From NCBI GenBank assembly GCA_964490975.1, contig CAZBEQ010000007.1, forward strand, positions 1 to 64,000: a stretch of 64,000 nucleotides of DNA, given 5' to 3'. Position numbers and translations under genes: made by a program. Source of the stretch: DTU013 sp964490975. Its GTDB lineage: Bacteria > Bacillota > Clostridia > Acetivibrionales > DTU013. Under the pieces are notes generated by a model that was not told where the DNA came from, did not search any database, and saw only the letters and a list, made by a program, of their open reading frames with translations. This document shows positions 19,383 through 25,647 of this stretch, piece after piece. Each line of letters starts with the position of its first letter. Position 1 is the first letter of the stretch.

Positions 19383-19870
19383 TGCTTACTCCTTGATATA
19401 CCAAACCACTTTAAAACCTGTTTGGCTTTGCTGAATGCTTTAAAGATGAATCTTCTAAATGGAAATATAAGCATCCATATACCGGCCGGTATCAACAATT
19501 GGTATGAGGTGCTTGGTATATACCTGCCATTTTTGATCACAGCGCTTACGACCGCAACCAGCTGCTCGGGATACAGCGGTCCTTCGACATACACCTGGTT
19601 GTCACCGACCATGTAAAAGCAATCATCTTGCTTCCTGCAGACGCGATGCAATACATACACACCATTGCGCCTTTTGATCAATACTATGTCCAGCTTCTTT
19701 AGCTTATTAAAATCAGGCTTCATCAGTTCGACGGAGTCGATCCCCTCCTTGAGGAAGGGATACATGCTAACGCCTGTGACAATGATGCTCACCCTGCTGT
19801 TTTCGTTTTGAAGTATTTCCTGTACTACCGGGAATATCTCGGCTGACTTTGCTTTTATTACATTAGACAT
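19379..19870 (-). CDS. S26/S24-like serine peptidase
   Basis: 163 residues resembling the signal-peptidase/LexA serine protease group. GVSMYPFLKEG carries the nucleophile Ser in the usual GxSMxP context; LDIVLIKRRNGVYVLHRV has the following strand with His rather than a clear Lys general base, as in the SipW/ER-type branch. MVGDNQ gives the conserved GDN box. A hydrophobic stretch near the C-terminus (LLIPAGIWMLIFPF) is a likely membrane anchor. Start at ATG 19870; the longer frame to 19909 overlaps the kinase gene more deeply. Genes of this type recur in PqqD/HprK-containing peptide clusters; it may cut the precursor leader, but that is inferred. Confidence 0.75.
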   Translation of the reverse strand: MSNVIKAKSAEIFPVVQEILQNENSRVSIIVTGVSMYPFLKEGIDSVELMKPDFNKLKKLDIVLIKRRNGVYVLHRVCRKQDDCFYMVGDNQVYVEGPLYPEQLVAVVSAVIKNGRYIPSTSYQLLIPAGIWMLIFPFRRFIFKAFSKAKQVLKWFGISRSKH

Positions 19871-20718
19871 TGATACACCAGTTCCACAGCTTCGGCATCC
19901 GGCCTGCATCCGAGACTATATACAGGCACCATGGATATGATTTGCTCAAAGGTCGATGCAGATAACTCCATCATTTTACTGTCATGATAAGGAAGTAATA
20001 ATCTCGGCATAACTCCCGTCAGTGCTTCCAGCGCATTCAAAGGCCTTATTGAGTTTTCCTTTGCCTGCTCCAGTAACACTATCGATGACAGCGGCGCGCT
20101 CATATTTAAAAACTTATCACTCGACCCACTCCATGGTGACCCGTATACAATAGGTTTTCCATCGATTATGCGGATAATAGGCGCATCATCATTTATTACC
20201 CTGGTACCTTCTTTATTTTCCTCCCAGAGTCTTACATGAGTCGATTTTCCTGTGCCCGAAGGTGCCGAGAAGGCTATTCCCCTGCCTTGGTACTCTATAC
20301 ATGACGCGTGGAGTACTATACTGCTTTTGAATATGATGCGGTTTCTGAATGCCATACCAATAAACTGCAACGTCAGCATATCTGTTGGATTGATATAAGG
20401 GTTGGAAGAAACGACCTCCTGATAATAGATAGTACATTCATTCCAGCCGTAATCGCTGTCGACAGCAATACACGGTAATCCTGATGGATCTGCTAAATAC
20501 GAGAAAAAGCCTCCTGAGTGCTTTTTTATCCACACCATTGATTTCTCGTTGGATATGATATCGCCCTCCGGTATCTCTATCTGACTTTGTTTCAGCAGCT
20601 TCACAGTTAGTTCAACGCATTCCGGACTTTGGATCAAAAAAGGTTCAAGTCTGCTGATAACGGATTTGATAGTCGTATCTACACAAATATCAAAGTCAGC
20701 AATTCTATAGCAGTACAT
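19858..20718 (-). CDS. HprK-like kinase of a peptide cluster
   Basis: 286 residues. The C-terminal half has the HprK-type P-loop APSGTGKSTHVRLWEE, then VINDDAP (metal-binding Asp pair) and YGSPWSGSSDKF, all typical of the HprK-related kinases found with PqqD-like and lasso-peptide genes, where some phosphorylate a peptide side chain. The N-terminal half is a variable domain. I start at ATG 20718; a TTG one codon earlier is also in frame, and an AGGGGG site precedes both. It is separated from the precursor-like peptide gene by a strong terminator, so it should be made at lower level. Target residue unknown; both peptides contain Ser and Thr. Confidence 0.8.
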   Translation of the reverse strand: MYCYRIADFDICVDTTIKSVISRLEPFLIQSPECVELTVKLLKQSQIEIPEGDIISNEKSMVWIKKHSGGFFSYLADPSGLPCIAVDSDYGWNECTIYYQEVVSSNPYINPTDMLTLQFIGMAFRNRIIFKSSIVLHASCIEYQGRGIAFSAPSGTGKSTHVRLWEENKEGTRVINDDAPIIRIIDGKPIVYGSPWSGSSDKFLNMSAPLSSIVLLEQAKENSIRPLNALEALTGVMPRLLLPYHDSKMMELSASTFEQIISMVPVYSLGCRPDAEAVELVYQCLM

Positions 20719-20733
20719 CAATTATTTCCCCCT

Positions 20734-20772
20734 AAAAAAATAACATTACGTACAATAATCATACGTAATGTT
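20734..20772 (-). terminator. Terminator between precursor peptides and processing genes
   Basis: On the minus strand a perfect 11-bp stem (arms 20742-20752 and 20762-20772, nine-base loop) is followed by ATTTTTTT. It follows the stop of the second small peptide by 12 bases and precedes the kinase gene by 16. Partial termination here would favour the peptide transcripts, a common arrangement for peptide precursors; LoaP read-through would lower the effect. Confidence 0.85.
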
Positions 20773-20783
20773 TGTTTTGTATA

Positions 20784-20936
20784 TTATGCCATATAATACA
20801 CATATTCGCCCCAGTCTACTTTTCCATCGCCATCTTTATCGCAAACAATTCTTTTATCCATACAAGAACTGTTACTTAATCTTTCGTTGGGCATCAAGTC
20901 TACTTTTTCAAAGACAGGTTTTACATATGGTTTCAT
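20784..20936 (-). CDS. Precursor-like peptide B with an EF-hand loop
   Basis: A 50-residue peptide, ATG at 20936 behind TAAGGAGGTAGAG. Residues 1-10 are MKPYVKPVFE, with NER at 17-19 and SC at 24-25; peptide A shares the pattern MKxYVKPxFE...NER...SC, which marks a common leader. Residues 33-45 read DKDGDGKVDWGEY, matching every position of the canonical EF-hand calcium loop (D1, D3, D5, G6, V8, D9, E12, aromatic 13). Two cysteines (25 and 32) lie before the loop. The position between the radical SAM gene, peptide A and the kinase gene supports a modified secreted peptide. I do not recognise the family. Too short to be a routine gene call, but ribosome site, leader match and spacing make it convincing. 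Confidence 0.85.
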   Translation of the reverse strand: MKPYVKPVFEKVDLMPNERLSNSSCMDKRIVCDKDGDGKVDWGEYVYYMA

Positions 20937-20976
20937 CTTAACTCTACCTCCTTAACCACATTGTACAAATACTAAA

Positions 20977-21138
20977 TCAGTTAAAACCATCATATGTAGG
21001 TGTAGTCCATTTATCGCAATCCCAATGAGTCCAACCGCTGTTGTAGCAAGTACCATATTCCGTACAACTTGTTGCAGCTATTCTTTCGTTTACTCTTACC
21101 TGTGCTACTTCAAATAAAGGTTTTACATACTTTTTCAT
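20977..21138 (-). CDS. Precursor-like peptide A, Cys/Thr/Trp-rich
   Basis: A 53-residue peptide starting at ATG 21138, which follows AAAGGAGGTAGC at ideal spacing; a longer frame to 21174 has no such site. The N-terminal half MKKYVKPLFEVAQVRVNER is leader-like and matches peptide B, including a YxxP element of the sort read by PqqD-like recognition domains in lasso systems. The C-terminal half is rich in Cys (three), Thr, Trp and Tyr, with CTEYGTCYNSGW and WDCDKWTTPTY, a likely modified core. It lies 54 bases downstream of the radical SAM gene. Product class (thioether, C-C link or other) cannot be told from sequence. Confidence 0.85.
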   Translation of the reverse strand: MKKYVKPLFEVAQVRVNERIAATSCTEYGTCYNSGWTHWDCDKWTTPTYDGFN

Positions 21139-21192
21139 TTTGCTACCTCCTTTCACTTTCACAACATTCAACATTAGCTATATAAATTAAAA

Positions 21193-22296
21193 TTAATAAC
21201 CATTTTTGATCCTGTTTTCATGCCTAAGCCTTGCTATATCGCATAAGTATGGAGCCGTTTTGTCAAATGACCCTGTCTCAAGCTTACGCCTTGCCGGACA
21301 CTTGAAACAATCATTTGCGAATTCGCAATCAATACATTCGTAACAAACAGGTACCGCATCGCACAATTTCTTTAAGTCTTCCCATGCCTGATCGATTCCA
21401 AGCTCAAGCGGTAAAACATATGGCTCTCCCATTAGTCCGCAGGGTGTCATCCTTCCGTCCCAGGTAAGCCAGAATGAGCTCTTCCCTGCCTGGCATGTAA
21501 ATGCATTTTCTCTAACATCTGCAGGTTCAGCTATCTTAGTAATAACACTTTCATCAAAATCGCTGTTTGCTATTATCGACGGATCTGCATATTTTCTGTT
21601 ATATTCTCCTCTAATAGCATCATGTTCAACTATTTCTGCAGGAGTAAGGCGAACTTCATCCGGATCACTGCCACAGCCCTCTCTTCTGGGCGATATGTAA
21701 TTTACTATACCATATCTTGAATTATTTTCTCTTGCTATGGCACCAATTGCTTCCAATTCTCTCCAATTTGATTTTATCGCTGTGGTCTTTATTTCCATAA
21801 AGATACCTTGCTCGTGTAATAACTTTATACCGTTTAATACTTTTTCATAACCGCTTCTGACTCCGCATACTTTTTCATAAGTATCAGCTGAAGCGCCATA
21901 TACTGTGATACTTACTCGAAATGGCGGCGTTTTGCCAAGCCATTCCGCTATTTCAGGCGTAATCAAAGTTGCATTGGTATATATTTGAGTAACAAAACCC
22001 ATTGATGCTATAGCTTCATATATCTTCCTGAAGTCTTTTCTTAAAAATACCTCGCCGCCTGTCAGTATAATGTATAATGCCCCTGCATCCCTCGCCATTT
22101 GCGCCAGTTTTATCCACTGATCCGCATCAAGCTCCTTTGATTTCTTTTCAAGGTTCTCTTCGGGTGATGCTATATAACACATCTTACATTTCAAATTGCA
22201 CCTGCTGGTAAGTTCAAATGCAGCTGATATAGGTTTGCGCAATATGTTTGCATTTATTGTCAACTGCTTGCTGATCTGAGCCCAATCTGCTGACAT
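21193..22296 (-). CDS. Radical SAM/SPASM peptide-modifying enzyme
   Basis: 367 residues. The SAM-binding [4Fe-4S] motif is CNLKCKMC (C33, C37, C40) in the family setting ELTSRCNLKCKMCY, followed by ILTGGEVFLRKDF. The C-terminal SPASM region holds many cysteines (CQAGKSSFWLTWDGRMTPCG, then CYECIDCEFANDCFKCPARR and a final CDIARL) for auxiliary clusters. Such enzymes act on a peptide bound through a separate PqqD-like protein, here encoded just upstream with stop and start sharing TAATG. The likely substrates are the two small peptides encoded directly downstream. Reaction type is unknown. Confidence 0.92.
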   Translation of the reverse strand: MSADWAQISKQLTINANILRKPISAAFELTSRCNLKCKMCYIASPEENLEKKSKELDADQWIKLAQMARDAGALYIILTGGEVFLRKDFRKIYEAIASMGFVTQIYTNATLITPEIAEWLGKTPPFRVSITVYGASADTYEKVCGVRSGYEKVLNGIKLLHEQGIFMEIKTTAIKSNWRELEAIGAIARENNSRYGIVNYISPRREGCGSDPDEVRLTPAEIVEHDAIRGEYNRKYADPSIIANSDFDESVITKIAEPADVRENAFTCQAGKSSFWLTWDGRMTPCGLMGEPYVLPLELGIDQAWEDLKKLCDAVPVCYECIDCEFANDCFKCPARRKLETGSFDKTAPYLCDIARLRHENRIKNGY

Positions 22297-22559
22297 TATT
22301 CTATCAACCCTCTTTTAGCAATATTCCCTATCATTTCTATTATATCAGCCCGTGCTGTAGCTTCATCTATTTCATATTCGCTGAGGATCATCTGTACCAG
22401 TTCGTCCATCTCAGCTCCCTTTTCAAGCTGTTTCCAAAGAAGTGCGCCACTCTCGCTCAATATCATAAGCCCATTGTATTCGACAACTCTCTGCCCTAAT
22501 GGAACAACTACCCACGATCCTGCAATCTCCCGCAGCATAAATCCGTCTTTGATCTTCAT
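22296..22559 (-). CDS. PqqD-like peptide recognition protein
   Basis: 87 residues, the size of a stand-alone RiPP recognition element. The strands FMLREIAGSWVVVPLG and NGLMILSESGALLWKQLEKGA, then the helical DELVQMILSEYEID and the closing GLIE are the PqqD fold pattern (GALLWKQL corresponds to the usual G-x-x-I/L-W-x-x-L). It should hold the leader of the precursor peptides and present them to the radical SAM enzyme. Good ribosome site AGAGGAGAAC before ATG at 22559. First gene of the cassette, with 231 bases between it and the CapD-like gene. Confidence 0.88.
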   Translation of the reverse strand: MKIKDGFMLREIAGSWVVVPLGQRVVEYNGLMILSESGALLWKQLEKGAEMDELVQMILSEYEIDEATARADIIEMIGNIAKRGLIE

Positions 22560-22586
22560 GATGTTCTCCTCTTACTCATGAAATTT

Positions 22587-22616
22587 AACTAAACAATTTC
22601 TTTTTATCGTTTAGTT
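22587..22616. promoter_or_regulatory. Inverted repeat upstream of the PqqD-like gene
   Basis: Perfect 8-base arms AACTAAAC (22587-22594) and GTTTAGTT (22609-22616) with a 14-base spacer, 28 bases before the pqqD-like start. A TTGACA hexamer (minus strand, 22625-22620) lies beside it, but no good -10 is seen at 17 bases. It could be an operator or an RNA stem that sets expression of the peptide cassette apart from the rest of the operon. Low certainty. Confidence 0.4.
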
Positions 22617-22790
22617 ATTTGTCAATCAGTTGTTTCTCACTTTTTTCAACATGAATCCTGTCGAAAACTGTATCCCATTGTATATTTTGTATATTTTATA
22701 TCATTTTCATCTGCGAGAATTGAATAAAAATGGAAAATTTCAAATAAAGATTATCATAATATGACAAAAAAGTAAAGGAAAATTTTATTT

Positions 22791-24722
22791 TTACTGTTGT
22801 GCTACCGCTGTCAGATTATCTTTCTGACTCTGTACTGTCTTTTTTCCCTTACTCGTGGTAATATCATCGTCTATTTCAACTACAGGCTTTCGGTACTCCT
22901 TTGTATACCTATATGTCGGGACCAGCTTGGCCATGGTCTCCCTGAGCATTTCTTCGTTTTCCATGGAGTTTTCAAGTGACTTAATACACATAATGACCTC
23001 CTGGAAGCTCATGTCTTGCTGTTTTCCGATGAATATCTTCTTATGCTTTGTGTTTTCAAGCCCTTCTTCTGCCATGAGCAATTCTTCATAAAGCTTCTCG
23101 CCGGGTCTGAGGCCTGTGTACTCGATTTTTATGTCCACATCAGGCTCCAGGCCTGACAGTCTTATCAGGTCACGAGCCAGATCGATGATCTTTACAGGTT
23201 CGCCCATATCCAGTACGAACACTTCTCCGCCGTTTGCCAGTGCTCCGGCCTGTATCACAAGCTGGGAAGCTTCAGGTATCGTCATGAAGTACCGGATTAT
23301 ATCGGGGTGTGTTACTGTAACGGGGCCACCTTGAATTATCTGCTTTTTGAAGAGCGGTATCACACTGCCATTGCTTCCAAGAACATTACCGAAGCGTACA
23401 GCTGCGAATTTCGTATCGCTCATCCTGTTCATGGACTGTACGATTATCTCGGCAAGACGCTTTGATGCGCCCATTATATTAGTCGGATTTACTGCCTTGT
23501 CTGTAGAAACCAGTATGAATTTCTTTGAGCCGAAGTCAATTGCGCGCCTGCAGGTGTTCAATGTGCCAAATACATTATTTTTTATCGCTTCGCAAGGGTT
23601 TCCCTCCATTAGCGGAACATGCTTGTGGGCTGCTGCATGGAAAACAACGCCAGGCCTGTAACGGTCGAACACATCTCTTAGTCGTTCTCTGTCCCTGCAG
23701 GAGCCAATGAGAACTTCCAGATCCAACTTGTCCTTGTATGTGTATACGAGCTCATTTTGAAGATCATATGCATTGTTTTCATAAATATCAAATATGATCA
23801 GCTTCTTAGGTCCAAACTTCGCGATCTGCCGGCAGAGCTCGGATCCAATTGAACCACCGCCGCCTGTTACCAGTACGACCTCGTTTCTAAGGTATCCGGA
23901 TATCTCATCCATATTGAGGCTTATCTCATCACGGCCTAAAAGATCCTCTATACTAACATTTCTAAGCTGCTTGACTGTTACTTCCCCGTCGATCATTTCC
24001 ATCATGTTTGGAAGCGTTTTCAGCCTGCACCTGGTCTCCTTGCTTATCCTCAACAGTTCGGCGATCTCCTGCTTTGAGGCTGATGGTATGGCTACTATGA
24101 TCTCATCTACGTTGTAATGCTTAGCCAGTTCCTTGATTTTCTCCCTGCCTGATACCACTGGGATACCATTTATGCTTGTACCGTGCTTTGTTTTATCGTC
24201 ATCCACCACTACCACGGGCACCAGATTCATATCGGAATGGTTTTTGAACTCCTTTATAAGCATTGAGCCTGCGCTGCCTGCTCCCACTACCATTACTCTG
24301 CTTGGCTTGCAGCTATTTCTTTTTATTTGCAGCCTGACTCTGCGCAAATATCTGTAGCTGATCCTGAGACCTCCTATGAGCATACAAAGGAATATCCATG
24401 ATACAATGTATATGGATATAGGATATAACCTCTCGGTAAGCAGGCCAATTATAAACCCGAGGCCCTCGGCTACCAGTGTTCCCATGAGTATCTGCATCAT
24501 TTCCTCGATGCTTGCATATTCCCAAAGGCTTCGATATAGTCCAAAGAAATAGAATGTTATGATTTGTACAACGGTTATTGCTATCGCATTTCTGAGAAAA
24601 TAGTCGAAATATTGCTGCGGAATGGCTGTATCGAATTTGATGAGTAATGCAAGGCAAAGAGAAATATTTACCAGTATGGCATCCGCAATAACAAGTAATA
24701 TTTTTCTTATATTTATCTGCAT
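22791..24722 (-). CDS. CapD-like nucleoside-diphosphate-sugar 4,6-dehydratase
   Basis: 643 residues. Four transmembrane helices occupy about residues 1-110, then a first Rossmann domain (VVGAGSAGSM) and a second, catalytic SDR domain with VTGGGGSIGSELCRQI, the FHAAAHKHVPLME strand and the family's altered STDKAVNPTNIMGASKR catalytic region. This is the large membrane form of UDP-GlcNAc 4,6-dehydratase (PglF/CapD/EpsC type), the first step to bacillosamine-like or related amino sugars. The DegT aminotransferase and priming transferase later in the operon would complete that path. Start ATG at 24722 after AGGAAGGG. First gene after the loaP leader terminator. Confidence 0.93.
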   Translation of the reverse strand: MQINIRKILLVIADAILVNISLCLALLIKFDTAIPQQYFDYFLRNAIAITVVQIITFYFFGLYRSLWEYASIEEMMQILMGTLVAEGLGFIIGLLTERLYPISIYIVSWIFLCMLIGGLRISYRYLRRVRLQIKRNSCKPSRVMVVGAGSAGSMLIKEFKNHSDMNLVPVVVVDDDKTKHGTSINGIPVVSGREKIKELAKHYNVDEIIVAIPSASKQEIAELLRISKETRCRLKTLPNMMEMIDGEVTVKQLRNVSIEDLLGRDEISLNMDEISGYLRNEVVLVTGGGGSIGSELCRQIAKFGPKKLIIFDIYENNAYDLQNELVYTYKDKLDLEVLIGSCRDRERLRDVFDRYRPGVVFHAAAHKHVPLMEGNPCEAIKNNVFGTLNTCRRAIDFGSKKFILVSTDKAVNPTNIMGASKRLAEIIVQSMNRMSDTKFAAVRFGNVLGSNGSVIPLFKKQIIQGGPVTVTHPDIIRYFMTIPEASQLVIQAGALANGGEVFVLDMGEPVKIIDLARDLIRLSGLEPDVDIKIEYTGLRPGEKLYEELLMAEEGLENTKHKKIFIGKQQDMSFQEVIMCIKSLENSMENEEMLRETMAKLVPTYRYTKEYRKPVVEIDDDITTSKGKKTVQSQKDNLTAVAQQ

Positions 24723-24825
24723 CTTTTTTTCCCTTCCTGTGTTATAACATATAAGTTTATTAACACTATTTAATAAATATCTGCTATATTTTATATTTGA
24801 TTATTTTATTAAATCTAATAATTGT

Positions 24826-24868
24826 AAAAAATCACAAACAAGACATGGCTTCGCCATTTGTATGTGAC
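24826..24868 (-). terminator. Leader terminator between loaP and the CapD-like gene
   Basis: On the minus strand an extended stem (arms 24832-24840 and 24859-24867 with one mismatch, continued by ATGGC/GCCAT around a three-base loop at 24844-24856) is followed by a run of six T. It lies in the 278-base stretch between loaP and the first polysaccharide gene, where LoaP-type antiterminators act. It probably stops transcription after loaP unless antitermination occurs. Confidence 0.75.
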
Positions 24869-24915
24869 CTTCTCATATACAATGAACTCACAAGCCCTGC
24901 CTTTGACCTCCTGCT

Positions 24916-24944
24916 CACATAGCGGGCCGAAACACCGCTGTATG
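24916..24944 (-). promoter_or_regulatory. Candidate LoaP-responsive RNA hairpin
   Basis: On the minus strand a 10-bp stem (arms 24935-24944 and 24916-24925, one mismatch and one G-U pair) closes a nine-base loop. It stands downstream of the loaP stop and upstream of the leader terminator. LoaP proteins are known to need an RNA hairpin in the leader of their target operon; this is the best candidate here by position. That it is the recognition site is inference. Confidence 0.4.
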
Positions 24945-25000
24945 ACTTCGGATTTTGTATACCGCGTGTACAATTACCGGCGCTATACAGATTACCGGCA

Positions 25001-25531
25001 CTATACTGGCTTTAGTATCGAGATGCCGAGATCCACTGTCCTCTCTTCACCGAGGAAATTCAACATTATCCTGGCTCTTTCTTTTCTGTGGTCGATGCTG
25101 ACAATGATCCCTTCAAGCGAAAATAGAGGTCCGTCAATTACACTGACTCTTCCATTCTCCATTAATACATTTGAAATACCTATTTCTTCGCTATTACAAA
25201 TCAATTTTGACAGCACGGCCATTTCGCGGCGGTCTATCTTTGCCACTGAATTGCCTGTTTTTAGAAGCTTGATGACATCTGGGATGTTCTTTAGTTTATA
25301 ATAAACTTCTGTGTTTACCTCTCCATTGACCAAAACATAGCCCGGAAACAATACTTTCGTCTCTACTCTCCATATGCCGCCTTTTCTGACACGCAGCTTT
25401 CTTTTGGGTACCACTACTGTAAAGTCGTCATCTAATCTATATTTGAGTCTTTCCTTTGCTCTCTCTTCTTCACCGGTGACAACGAATACTCCGTGCCATT
25501 CATCAAGCCGTGAATCCTGAAACATCAGCAT
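25001..25531 (-). CDS. loaP: LoaP-type NusG paralogue, transcription antiterminator
   Basis: 176 residues, a specialised NusG. The N-terminal NGN domain runs from WHGVFVVTGEEERAKERL through KVLFPGYVLVNG, and the C-terminal KOW domain from VSVIDGPLFSLEGIIVSID to the end. Core NusG would sit with secE and ribosomal protein genes; this one instead stands at the head of a 24-kb polysaccharide/peptide operon, the usual place of LoaP, which promotes read-through of terminators in long biosynthetic operons. It has its own sigma-A promoter. Start at 25531 or the ATG two codons later (25525); the AAGGGG site suits the second slightly better. Confidence 0.85.
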   Translation of the reverse strand: MLMFQDSRLDEWHGVFVVTGEEERAKERLKYRLDDDFTVVVPKRKLRVRKGGIWRVETKVLFPGYVLVNGEVNTEVYYKLKNIPDVIKLLKTGNSVAKIDRREMAVLSKLICNSEEIGISNVLMENGRVSVIDGPLFSLEGIIVSIDHRKERARIMLNFLGEERTVDLGISILKPV

Positions 25532-25564
25532 GAACCCCTTATTTATACCTCAGATACAATAACC

Positions 25565-25593
25565 ATTTTATTGCAAAAAATGCGTAAAGTCAA
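25565..25593 (-). promoter_or_regulatory. Sigma-A promoter of loaP and the polysaccharide operon
   Basis: Minus-strand TTGACT (25593-25588), a 17-base spacer and TAAAAT (25570-25565), about 34 bases before the loaP start codon. Close to consensus at both hexamers. This is the only strong promoter I see at the head of the unit that ends at 72-101. Confidence 0.75.
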
Positions 25594-25647
25594 TGTTTTT
25601 TGATGTTTTGTGTAATTACATATGTTGTTTTTTCTTACCATATTTTT

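Noticed and set aside
23116..23661. Plus-strand open frames inside the CapD-like gene
   Set aside because: Shadows of a well-supported gene on the other strand with no ribosome sites or motifs.
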